Source: Bacteroidales bacterium (GTDB lineage: Bacteria > Bacteroidota > Bacteroidia > Bacteroidales > UBA10428). Taken from it: 64,000 nucleotides of DNA. The stretch lies in NCBI GenBank assembly GCA_016934395.1, contig JAFGSZ010000079.1, positions 53,766 to 117,765 of the forward strand, read 5' to 3'. The notes under the pieces were generated by a model. It ran no database searches. It saw only the letters and a program-made list of their open reading frames with translations, and was not told the origin of the DNA. Numbering within the stretch: position 1 is the stretch's first letter; each line of letters starts with the position of its first letter. Positions 16,443 through 25,100 of this stretch are shown here, one piece after another. Made by a program: the position numbers and the translations under genes.

Positions 16443-16763
16443 ATGTTAGAAATGAAAATTGCCATACCATCAAGCGATAAAAGTATTGAAGCAGAATTAG
16501 ATGACCGGTTCGGGCGTTGTCCGTATTTCTGTTTTTATGATCAAAAAAAAGGAACAACTGAATTTAAAGAAAACAAGCTAAAGGATGGATCAGGAGGAAT
16601 TGGCCCCCAGGTTGCAGAATTTCTGGGTGAACATAAAATCGATATTTTATATACCAGAGAAGTAGGGCCAAAGGCTGCTGATGTTTTGAATAAACTTGGG
16701 ATAAAAATATCCAGTGTTAATACAAATTCAACTATAAAAGAAATTATTGAAACAATTCATTAA
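16443..16763 (+). CDS. NifX/ORP-like Mo-Fe (or Mo-Cu) cluster-binding protein 1
   Basis: I choose the ATG at 16443 (106 residues; MKIAIPSSD begins 3 codons later). A more upstream TTG would put the operator palindrome inside the coding region. The sequence follows the dinitrogenase iron-molybdenum cofactor biosynthesis family (NifB C-terminus/NifX): KIAIPSS, ELDDRFGRCPYFCFYD, and a GGIGPQVAEFL...KIDILYTREVGPKAADVL Rossmann-like half. Members include the Orange Protein of Desulfovibrio, which holds a Mo-Cu-Mo sulfide cluster, and NifX/VnfX carriers. No nif genes are nearby, so a nitrogenase role is unlikely. Confidence 0.88.
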   Translation: MLEMKIAIPSSDKSIEAELDDRFGRCPYFCFYDQKKGTTEFKENKLKDGSGGIGPQVAEFLGEHKIDILYTREVGPKAADVLNKLGIKISSVNTNSTIKEIIETIH

Positions 16764-16774
16764 AAATTAAAATT

Positions 16775-17125
16775 ATGCCAGGTGGAGACAAAACCGGACC
16801 CCAGGGACAAGGTTCCAGGACCGGAAAACAATTAGGGTATTGTTCAGGATATGACAGTCCGGGTTATACCAGAGGTTTTGGCGCAGCACAACGATCAGGA
16901 ATTGGCCGTGGATTTGGAACAGGCAGAGGGGGCGGAAGACGAGGCGGCGGGATGGGACGTTCTGGTAGATTTTTTTACGGTTACACGCCGGAATTCGGAA
17001 ATAATGAAGGCATATCCACAACGGAAGAAATTAATCTTTTGAGTTCACAAGCCATAAGATTAAAACATGAACAGGAAAATATTGAAAAGCGAATTGAAAA
17101 ACTAAAAAAGGAGAAAAATTCATAA
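16775..17125 (+). CDS. DUF5320 protein with Gly/Arg-rich middle and coiled-coil tail
   Basis: The 116-residue protein has the DUF5320 start MPGGDKTGPQGQGSRTGKQL with a Cys (GYCSG), then a Gly/Arg-rich low-complexity stretch (residues about 34-70), and a charged C-terminal helix (about 85-116) likely to form a coiled coil. The function is unknown; the family is consistently linked to NifX-like proteins. It lies 11 bases after NifX-like 1 and 66 bases before NifX-like 2, so the three are probably one operon. It shares its N-terminal motif with the protein at 12379-12567 on the other arm. Confidence 0.85.
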   Translation: MPGGDKTGPQGQGSRTGKQLGYCSGYDSPGYTRGFGAAQRSGIGRGFGTGRGGGRRGGGMGRSGRFFYGYTPEFGNNEGISTTEEINLLSSQAIRLKHEQENIEKRIEKLKKEKNS

Positions 17126-17190
17126 TTCTGGTAGTCTATTCAGATTATACCAAATCATTTCTATTTATTAATTAATTAGAACTATTTTTT

Positions 17191-17529
17191 ATGAAGCAAA
17201 AAATTGCGATTCCAACAAGCAATAATTCGCTTTGTGTCCATTTTGGACATTGCGAAAAATTTGCATTTTTTGATATTGAAAACGGGGAAGTTATAAACGA
17301 ATCGTTTGTTATTCCTCCTCCACATCAACCCGGATTATTACCCGCATGGCTTTCAGAGCAGGGGATTTCTCATGTAATTGCCGGTGGAATGGGGCAGCGG
17401 GCAGTAAATCTGTTACAGGAGCAAAATATTACCTCTATGGTGGGTGCGCCTCAAAAACCCGCCCGCGATCTGGTACTGGATTATTTAACCAATAACCTGG
17501 TAACTGGTAATAATTCCTGTGATCATTAG
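17191..17529 (+). CDS. NifX/ORP-like Mo-Fe (or Mo-Cu) cluster-binding protein 2
   Basis: The 112-residue protein has the family signature KIAIPTSNNSLCVHFGHCEK, then the HQPGLLPAWL segment and the VIAGGMGQRAVNLLQEQNI block. The CVHFGHC and CDH motifs supply Cys/His ligands absent from the first paralogue. It probably carries a metal-sulfur cluster. It is 11 bases before the DUF89 gene. The two NifX-like proteins are distinct (FGRC versus HFGHC versions) and may play donor and acceptor roles (inference). Confidence 0.9.
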   Translation: MKQKIAIPTSNNSLCVHFGHCEKFAFFDIENGEVINESFVIPPPHQPGLLPAWLSEQGISHVIAGGMGQRAVNLLQEQNITSMVGAPQKPARDLVLDYLTNNLVTGNNSCDH

Positions 17530-17540
17530 AATAAGAAAAT

Positions 17541-18401
17541 ATGCACAAGGATTGTAGGGCATGTTTTAATATTCAGGCTGAAAAACTGATAAAAAAACAT
17601 ATTTATCGTTGGAATGATGCTAATACCATCCGATACAGGTTCGAGGATTTTTTAAATAAATCTGAAAGCAAAAATCTGTTGGCGCCGGAGATTGCACGGC
17701 AACTGAATAATTATGTAAAAGAGTACACTGACGCCGAAGATTTGTATGCGGATGAAAAAAAAGCATATAACCGTATGATTCTGGAAATGTATGAATCTAT
17801 GCTGGATTCGGTAAAAAAATCCTCAGATCCGTTTAGAACTGCTTTATTTTACGCGCTTTCAGGGAATATTATCGATTTTGGACCTCCGCGCGATTTTAAT
17901 GTATCGGAGGTTTTTAATAATGTTATTAAAATAAACCTGTCAATTGACCATTCGGAAATTCTAAAGGAAGAACTTAAAAAAGCTAATGTGGTATTATATC
18001 TTGGCGATAATGCCGGGGAAATTGTTACCGATCGCTTATTTATTAAAACCATCCGGCATTCGAATATGTATTATGCCGTTCGGGGAAATAATATTTTGAA
18101 TGATGTAACTATAGAAGATGCCTATACTGTCAAGATGGACCGGGTAGCACGAGTAATCTCAAATGGATACGATGCACCCTCCACATTGCTGGATAAATGT
18201 TCTCCTGAATTTCTTGAGGTGTATCACAGCGCTGATGTGATTATTTCGAAAGGTCAGGGAAATCTTGAAGGATTGATCAATGTAAAAGATAAAAAGATTT
18301 TTTTCCTGTTAATGGTCAAATGCCACGTAATGGCTGAACTTACAGGGGCACAGGAAGGTGATATTATTGTATGGTATAACCGGTTTAATCATGAGTTTTA
18401 A
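17541..18401 (+). CDS. DUF89/ARMT1-like damage-control phosphatase
   Basis: The 286-residue protein begins with a Cys-rich motif (DCRACFNIQAEKL) typical of the prokaryotic DUF89 group. It carries the DUF89 metal/catalytic blocks LYLGDNAGEIVTDRLFIK (Asp-Asn in the active site), YYAVRGNNILNDVTIEDA and VIISKGQGNLEGL. DUF89 proteins are metal-dependent phosphatases proposed to remove harmful sugar phosphates. Its place between NifX-like and MinD-like genes suggests a role tied to this cluster, perhaps on a phosphorylated intermediate. The C-terminal codons overlap the start of the next gene by 11 bases. Confidence 0.87.
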   Translation: MHKDCRACFNIQAEKLIKKHIYRWNDANTIRYRFEDFLNKSESKNLLAPEIARQLNNYVKEYTDAEDLYADEKKAYNRMILEMYESMLDSVKKSSDPFRTALFYALSGNIIDFGPPRDFNVSEVFNNVIKINLSIDHSEILKEELKKANVVLYLGDNAGEIVTDRLFIKTIRHSNMYYAVRGNNILNDVTIEDAYTVKMDRVARVISNGYDAPSTLLDKCSPEFLEVYHSADVIISKGQGNLEGLINVKDKKIFFLLMVKCHVMAELTGAQEGDIIVWYNRFNHEF

Positions 18402-19260
18402 AATTGCCGTTACCAGTGGGAAAGGAGGGACCGGCAAAACCACAATCAGTACAGGATTATTTTATTATCTAAATAAAATCCGCAATATTAAAGTGCAGTT
18501 GCTGGATTGTGATGTAGAAGAGCCTAATTGTAATATTTTTCTTGATTCTGTGTTATCTTCCACCGTTCCTGTAACGCTTCAGATACCTGAAGTAGACAAA
18601 TCAAAATGCACCTACTGCGGAAAATGTAAAGATAGTTGTGCCTTTAATGCTATCGTGCTTCTGCCCTCCACTCAATTTATCGAAATCATTCCCGATATAT
18701 GCCATGCCTGCGGTGCTTGTTCGTATGTATGTCCAGAGAAGGCAATTATCGAAAAGACAACAACAATAGGCGAGATATCAAAATATACTATATCAGATAT
18801 TGAAAATTTTACTGAAGGACGCATTCATGTGGGAAGCTCATTACAAACCAGGGTGATTAAAGCAACTCTTCAGCATGCAGCCAACCAGGGTATTACAATA
18901 TTCGATTCACCACCGGGCACATCCTGCCCTGTGGTAGCTACAGTTAGTACGGCAGATTATGTAATTATGGTTACTGAACCCACTCCTTACGGACTCCATG
19001 ATTTAAAACTGATGACAGAGACTGTTAGAACATTAAATAAACCCTATGGAGTAGTAATTAATAAGGCAGGCCTGAAATTCGATAAACTTTATAATTTTCT
19101 TATGGAAGAAGATATTCCGTTATTGGCTGAAATTCCATTTGAAAAAAAATATGCTAAGGCCTATTCAGTAGGCAAAATTTTATTACATGAAGACCCCTTG
19201 CTGGAAGAATCTTTTAAATCGATGTTTGAGAAAATAGTAAATGGAAAACAAGCCGGTTGA
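18391..19260 (+). CDS. MinD-superfamily P-loop ATPase with inserted ferredoxin domain, copy 1
   Basis: The start is the ATG at 18391 (289 residues), giving FKIAVTSGKGGTGKTTIS with a deviant Walker A motif; a GTG 11 codons upstream is less likely. Two 4Fe-4S motifs are inserted after about residue 65: KCTYCGKCKDSCAFNAI and ICHACGACSYVCPEKAI. Walker B/switch residues follow (IFDSPPGTSCPVV), then the VTEPTPYGLHDLKL block. Such ATPases are paired in the ORP locus of Desulfovibrio and in many anaerobes, and are thought to load or move metal clusters using ATP. It overlaps the next gene by 20 bases, indicating tight coupling and probably a heterodimer with it. Confidence 0.93.
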   Translation: MSFKIAVTSGKGGTGKTTISTGLFYYLNKIRNIKVQLLDCDVEEPNCNIFLDSVLSSTVPVTLQIPEVDKSKCTYCGKCKDSCAFNAIVLLPSTQFIEIIPDICHACGACSYVCPEKAIIEKTTTIGEISKYTISDIENFTEGRIHVGSSLQTRVIKATLQHAANQGITIFDSPPGTSCPVVATVSTADYVIMVTEPTPYGLHDLKLMTETVRTLNKPYGVVINKAGLKFDKLYNFLMEEDIPLLAEIPFEKKYAKAYSVGKILLHEDPLLEESFKSMFEKIVNGKQAG

Positions 19261-20140
19261 AATAGTAATCCTTAGCGGTAAAGGAGGTACAGGAAAAACA
19301 AGTTTTACCGCATCCTTTGCATCGATAGCAAAAAATGCTGTTTTTGCCGATTGTGATGTTGATGCTGCTGATCTCCACCTGGTCCTTTCCCCGGATATTT
19401 ACAAAGAAGAACTTTTTCCGAGTGGGGATAAAGCAGAAATTATTCAGGAAAATTGTTCGCTGTGCGGACTTTGTCAGCAGCTTTGCCGGTTTCAGGCAAT
19501 AAATTATACCAATAACCACTTTAACATCGATGAATATTCCTGTGAAGGTTGTGGTTTGTGTGTTACTGCTTGTCCTGAACAGGCAATTCAAATCCTTAGA
19601 AATAATAATAATAAAGTGATTCATGCCCGTAGCCGTTTTGGTCCGCTAATATATGGAAACATGGCCATTGCTGAAGAAAATTCGGGTAAGCTGGTTTCAA
19701 AAATCAGGGAGTATGCCAGGGAAAAAGCCCGTGAAACAAACGCACGATATATTATAATCGATGGGCCTCCGGGTATTGGATGTCCCGCCATTTCATCAGT
19801 TACAGGTGCCGATATCGTTTTGGCAGTAACCGAACCCACATTATCCGGTTGGCACGATCTGCAACGCCTGATAAAAATGGTAAAACGTTTTCAAAATCAA
19901 CTGGTAGTTATCCTTAATAAATACGACCTGAATGAGCAGATGGCTTCCAATATTGAAAATGAACTGAACCTGTTGCATATTCCGCTTATCGGAAAAATTC
20001 CATTTACAGAAAATGTAATTTTTGCATTGCTCGAAGGAAAATCAATTATTGAATATGCTCCGGAAGATCCGGTGTCGATTCAAATTATTTCTATTTGGAA
20101 TGATTTAAAAAATACAATAAATGAAGCAAAATATATTTGA
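19241..20140 (+). CDS. MinD-superfamily P-loop ATPase with inserted ferredoxin domain, copy 2
   Basis: The 299-residue paralogue of the upstream gene has the Walker A motif ILSGKGGTGKTSFTA and the DCDVDAADLHLVL switch. Two 4Fe-4S motifs follow (NCSLCGLCQQLCRFQAI and SCEGCGLCVTACPEQAI), then IIDGPPGIGCPAISS and VTEPTLSGWHDLQRL. Sequence and gene order match the second of the paired ORP-complex ATPases. It overlaps both neighbours by 20 bases, so all three P-loop proteins are translated from one message. Confidence 0.93.
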   Translation: MENKPVEIVILSGKGGTGKTSFTASFASIAKNAVFADCDVDAADLHLVLSPDIYKEELFPSGDKAEIIQENCSLCGLCQQLCRFQAINYTNNHFNIDEYSCEGCGLCVTACPEQAIQILRNNNNKVIHARSRFGPLIYGNMAIAEENSGKLVSKIREYAREKARETNARYIIIDGPPGIGCPAISSVTGADIVLAVTEPTLSGWHDLQRLIKMVKRFQNQLVVILNKYDLNEQMASNIENELNLLHIPLIGKIPFTENVIFALLEGKSIIEYAPEDPVSIQIISIWNDLKNTINEAKYI

Positions 20141-20933
20141 AAAAATTGAAATGCCACATGTGAAACATATTATTGTTGTGGCATCTGGCAAAGGAGGCGT
20201 AGGTAAATCGACTGTGGCGGCTAACCTTGCTGTTTCTCTTGCTATACAGGGGTATAATATTGCGTTGGTGGATGCCGATTTATACGGACCCTCTATTCCG
20301 ATGATGTTTGGTGTAGGAGATAAAAAACCTGAAATACATAAAATAGGAGATCAAGACAAAATAATGCCCATAAAAAAATACGGTGTAAACCTTATTTCAA
20401 TAGGATTTTTTATAAATCCCGAACAATCATTAATATGGAGAGGACCCATGGCAGCGAATGGTTTAACCCAGCTTTTCAGAGACACGGAGTGGGGTAATAC
20501 AGACTATATGATTGTAGATTTTCCCCCGGGAACCGGGGATATCCAATTAACCACACTGCAAAAGTTAAATCTTTCCGGTGCCATCATAGTTACCACGCCT
20601 CAGCAGTTAGCTGTTTCAGATGCACGTAAAGCTACATCGATGTTTTTAAATCCCGATTTAAAAGTTCCTTTACTGGGAATTGTGGAAAATATGTCGTGGT
20701 TTACTCCCGTTCAACATGCGGATGAAAAATATTATATTTTTGGAACTGGTGGTGGAAAGCAGCTGGCAACTGAATTTAATACCGAACTCCTGGGCCAGAT
20801 ACCACTGATGCTTGAGGTTGGTGAAGCAGCAGATAAAGGTGTTGATATACTTTCCGGAGGAAGTAAGGATATGATAACAGTATTTGAACAATTGTCACAA
20901 AAAATAGTCAGTAATTTAAAAATAGAGAAATGA
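20121..20933 (+). CDS. mrp: Mrp/NBP35/ApbC-family Fe-S cluster carrier ATPase
   Basis: The 270-residue protein has the deviant Walker A VASGKGGVGKSTVAANLAV (about 21-39), ALVDADLYGPSIPMMFG, RGPMAANGLTQLF, DFPPGTGDIQLTT, and TTPQQLAVSDARKA, all typical of Mrp. The CxxC cluster-binding motif found in many Mrp/Nbp35 proteins near VENMSWFTP is absent, and the N-terminal MIP18-like domain of longer Mrp proteins is also missing. In the Desulfovibrio ORP locus Mrp is fused to an ORP domain; here the ORP-like domains are encoded separately upstream. It overlaps the radical SAM gene by 4 bases (ATGA). Confidence 0.93.
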   Translation: MKQNIFEKIEMPHVKHIIVVASGKGGVGKSTVAANLAVSLAIQGYNIALVDADLYGPSIPMMFGVGDKKPEIHKIGDQDKIMPIKKYGVNLISIGFFINPEQSLIWRGPMAANGLTQLFRDTEWGNTDYMIVDFPPGTGDIQLTTLQKLNLSGAIIVTTPQQLAVSDARKATSMFLNPDLKVPLLGIVENMSWFTPVQHADEKYYIFGTGGGKQLATEFNTELLGQIPLMLEVGEAADKGVDILSGGSKDMITVFEQLSQKIVSNLKIEK

Positions 20934-21868
20934 TTGCATTTGGGCCCGTCCCTTCACGCAGATTGGGCAAAAGTTTAGGTATTAACAATTTATCCGGAGG
21001 CAAAAAGTGTTCGTATTCCTGTGTGTATTGCCAGGTAGGCAAAACCAATAATTACAGTATAAAAGGAGAAGAGTTTTATGCTCCTGAAACTTTATATATT
21101 GAGGTAGAAAAACATATAAAAAAACTCGATAAAGACCATTATCCTGATTATTTAACTTTTGTAGCTAACGGTGAACCTACGCTGGATATTAACCTGGGAA
21201 AACATATCCGGTTATTGAAAAAATTAAAAATCCCTGTGGCTGTTATCACCAACGCTTCCTTATTACATTACGACTGGGTATACGAAAATTTACTGGAAGC
21301 TGATTGGCTGTCATTAAAAGTGGATACGGCCAGCGAAAAAACATGGAAACAGATTAATAAACCGGCTAACTCCCTTCATTTCGAAGAATATCATACTAAT
21401 TTATTCCGGTTGCGTTCAAATTTTAAGAGTATCCTTAACACAGAATCCATGTTGGTGGATACTTACAATGATTCAACCATTGAATTAGAAAAAACTGCAA
21501 AACTGGTATCCCAACTGCAACCTCAAAAGGCATATCTTTCCATTCCCACAAGGCCTCCTGCAGTATCAGGTATTAAATCCGCAAGTGAAGAAAAATTAAA
21601 TGAGGCATATCAAATTTTTACTTCTTTAAATTTATCAACTGAATTACTAATTGGTTTTGAAGGCAAGGATTCTGGTTTCACTGGAAATGCCTATGACGAC
21701 ATACTAAATACAACCTCTGTTCACCCCTTGCGAGAAGATGCCATAATAGAAATTATAGAAAAAGATAAAGCAGAAAGAACTTTAATAAATTCTCTTATTA
21801 AGCAGGGACTTATCAGAGAGTCAATTTATAATGAGCATAAATATTATATTCGCCGGTATTTTGCATGA
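20930..21868 (+). CDS. Radical SAM protein
   Basis: The 312-residue protein begins IAFGPVPSRRLGKSLGINN, a recognisable start for a radical SAM subgroup (COG0731-like), and has the cluster motif CSYSCVYCQ binding 4Fe-4S and SAM. A glycine-rich YLTFVANGEPTLD strand follows. The C-terminal region (about 230-312) contains a winged-helix-like stretch that may bind a partner or RNA. The reaction is unknown. Members occur beside MinD/NifX clusters in anaerobes. It is the last gene of the overlapping plus-strand operon. Confidence 0.9.
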   Translation: MIAFGPVPSRRLGKSLGINNLSGGKKCSYSCVYCQVGKTNNYSIKGEEFYAPETLYIEVEKHIKKLDKDHYPDYLTFVANGEPTLDINLGKHIRLLKKLKIPVAVITNASLLHYDWVYENLLEADWLSLKVDTASEKTWKQINKPANSLHFEEYHTNLFRLRSNFKSILNTESMLVDTYNDSTIELEKTAKLVSQLQPQKAYLSIPTRPPAVSGIKSASEEKLNEAYQIFTSLNLSTELLIGFEGKDSGFTGNAYDDILNTTSVHPLREDAIIEIIEKDKAERTLINSLIKQGLIRESIYNEHKYYIRRYFA

Positions 21869-22173
21869 ATTATTTTTTTGATCAAGAGGTATACAGAATA
21901 GTATTTTAAGTAAATCATTTTTGATTTAAATAGATGTTCCATCGTTGATATTAACCTTATGCTTTTCATTATTCATTTTTAATGAATGGAAAATGCCTCT
22001 TAAATTTAAAATTTTCCTGAAAATTTAAAACTTGTTTATAGGTAGTGCGTATATGCATTACCATTAAACACTGAGGATAACCCTTCAGATAAAGATTTAA
22101 CTTTTCCCATTATTGGATGTAGTAATCATTTGTATGGAAATATTGCCATGCACATTTGGAAAACTAAAGTATA
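21869..22173. other. Intergenic region before the hybrid kinase
   Basis: About 300 AT-rich bases with no open frame of note. A TTTG 18 bases before CACATTTG (near 22130-22160) resembles a promoter for the kinase but lacks the TA of the -7 box. A weak ATTCAT/ATGAAT hairpin lies at 21971-21987. There is no strong terminator for the upstream operon. Confidence 0.4.
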
Positions 22174-25100
22174 ATGCGAAAAAGTAATTATCTGAATTCC
22201 ATTTTTGAAGCTACCAGGATTGCCTACTTGCTGGTTGATATAGATAATAAAGCCATTGTTGAAGTAAACAGGGCTGCTGAAAAAATCCTGGGGAATACCC
22301 GAAAAAATTTGTTAGGGAAAAACTATTATAAGTATGTATGTTTTAACTGTGATGAAGATACGGTTTCTATTGATCAAAATATATTGAAAGATAATGAGAT
22401 AATAAAAATTGATAATAATGGAAACTTATTTGTGATCACTCAGAATGTTCAGCGAACAACTATTGATAAGAAAGAATATTTAATAATTAATCTGGCTGAA
22501 GCCCCCTATACCCATGACCTGGATTTTTATTTTTTTAAGCAGGATAATACAAACCTGTATAATTCAGATAGAATCCTTTTAGCACATTTTATAATTCGGA
22601 ATGATAAAATAATTGATTTTTATTCTAATGCTCCCGATTTGCTAAGTTATTCAGCAGATATTTTTAGAAATAAGTCCATATCCGAAATTATTTTATCTAA
22701 AAACATAGAGGATGTTAAAAATGTGTTTACTAATAAAAGCAAAGTATTAAAACAGGCAACCTTTCTCAAGAACGACCAAACAAGAATAGATATTGAATTC
22801 TTAACACGTGACATCTTATATAAAGGAGAAAAAACAATTATTTGTTCAGTAAAAGAAAACGGGAATAATAATTCAAAAATATCAGAAGGATTATATTCGA
22901 CTGCAATATTATTTGAAGTAATAAATAATGCTCCTTTTGCAATGATTCTTATGGATGAAAATTTACGGATTCAATCTGTAAACCAATATGGAATAAAGTA
23001 TCTTAACAAAGATTATAATGGAATTATGGGATTGCTGGGTGGCAAAGTGTTCGATTGTATTAACTCGTTTAATCCAAAGGGCTGCGGCCATTCTGTTAAT
23101 TGTCAGCATTGTGTGATTCGAAATTCAGTACATAAAACCCTCAAAACAAAGTCTAATTTATTCAAGGTAGAAGGGGTTCTTGACCTTAAATTATCCGACA
23201 ATTCGGTATCAAGAAGAAATATTATATTATCAACCTCCTATATAGAAATAGATAATAAGAAAAATGTATTGCTTACTATAGATGATATTACCGAACAAAA
23301 AACAGCTGAAAAGGCACTCCATACAAGTGACAGGAGATTTCACACTTTATTTGAATCATCTAATGATGCCTATTTCCTGCTCCATGGTCTTAACGTAATT
23401 GATTGTAATCAGGCTGCTGTAGATATTTTTGGCTACAATAAAAAAGACGAAATAATATCTTCAAGAATCACTAAATATTTACCAGAAATTCAATCAAATG
23501 GAGAAGTCTCTATCGATTTTGCTATAAACCATTTTAAAAAAGCTTTGATTAAAAAAATTCCGCCTTTTGAGATTGAACTTTTAAGAAAGAATACCACTTT
23601 ATTCCAAGCTGAAATATTGCTAAGCCCTTTTGAAGTGGAGGGAGAAAGGACTATTTTAGGCGTTGTACGTGATATTACCAAACGAAAAATTGCTGAGAAT
23701 AAGTTGCATGATAATGAAATGCGAATCCGTATTGCTTCTGAAATTGGAAATCTTGGAATGTGGGAATGGAATATTAAAACCGGTGAACGGATTCAGACTA
23801 AAAAATGGTCGGAAATTTTTGGATATCCCGAAAATGCTGAAAAAATAAATTATGAAAAATGGGAATCCCGAATCCACCCTGTTGATGTAATTAGAGTAAA
23901 CCGGCATATCCAGGCAATAGTCACGGGTACAAATGAACCCGAGAATATACTTTTTAGATATAAGCATCCTGAAAAAGATTGGATTTGGATACAATCTTTT
24001 TGTAAAATTACAAAATACGGAAAGAACAATTTACCAAGCATGATCGTTGGAATTCATCATGATATTACTTCTCATAAAAATATTGAAAAAACACTTAAAA
24101 TAAGTGAAAAACGTTTTCGAAGCCTGGTAAGCAATGTACCCGGGGCGGTATACCGCAGCATGGTTGATACACAAAGGACCATGATATATATAAGTCCTTA
24201 TATTAAACAACTTACAGGTTATAAAGCTGAAGATTTTTTAAATAGTAATAAAAAATTTAGTTTTAATAGCATTATACATCCGGAGGACCGGCAAAAAGTT
24301 ATATCCAAAATTACAGAGTCAATAAAATTACTATCTTCATATATAATCGAATACAGAATTATTAAAGCTGATGGTACAATAGGGTGGGTGAGTGAAAAAG
24401 GAAGAAAACTGCCCGGAACAGAAGATGGAAGACAGGTATTAAACGGATTAATTATTGATATCACTTCTCAGAAAAAATCTCTTAATGATCTGCAGCAGAG
24501 TGAAACGCATTTAAGAATGGCCGTTGAAAGCGGTAAACTCGGTACCTGGGAATGGGATCTTTCTAAAAATAAGCTCACAACAAATGATATATGGTATGAA
24601 TTAACGGGTGTTCCCTATTCTGAGCCGGATAAATTCGCATATTGGATAAATAATATTCATCCTGACGATAAAAAAGAATTAGCAGGGAAAAAGAAAATTG
24701 AAATGATTTTTCCGGATCGTTATGAAAAAGAATTTCGATATAATCACCCTAAAAAAGGGTGGATATGGATTTATTCAACAGGTCAGGTAATTAAATATGA
24801 CCTGGAGAATAAGCCATTGATTGTTGTTGGTTATCATCAGGACATAACCAACAGGAAGGAAATTGAACAAAACCTAAAAGAATCTCAGAATAAGCTTGTA
24901 CTGGCTAAAGAAGAAGCTGAAGCCGCTAATAAATCCAAAAGTTTTTTTCTGGCAAATATGAGTCATGAACTTAGAACGCCTATGAATGCAATCATTGGTA
25001 TATCTAAGATGCTGAATAAATATAATGCTGAAAACCTTTCAGCAAAACAAGCAGAAGGTTTAGATGTTATCTATCAGAGTGGGAAAAGACTATTGGCCCT

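Noticed and set aside
16773..17021. 82-codon minus-strand frame overlapping the DUF5320 gene.
   Set aside because: It is a shadow of the Gly/Arg-rich coding sequence on the plus strand, with no recognisable protein features.
16443..17529. NifX-like genes as evidence of nitrogen fixation.
   Set aside because: No nifHDK, nifB or other nif genes are in the window. These small proteins fit the ORP/NifX superfamily in a non-nitrogenase context.
21971..21987. ATTCAT/ATGAAT hairpin after the radical SAM gene as a terminator.
   Set aside because: The stem is only 6 bp of A/T pairs and no T-run follows.
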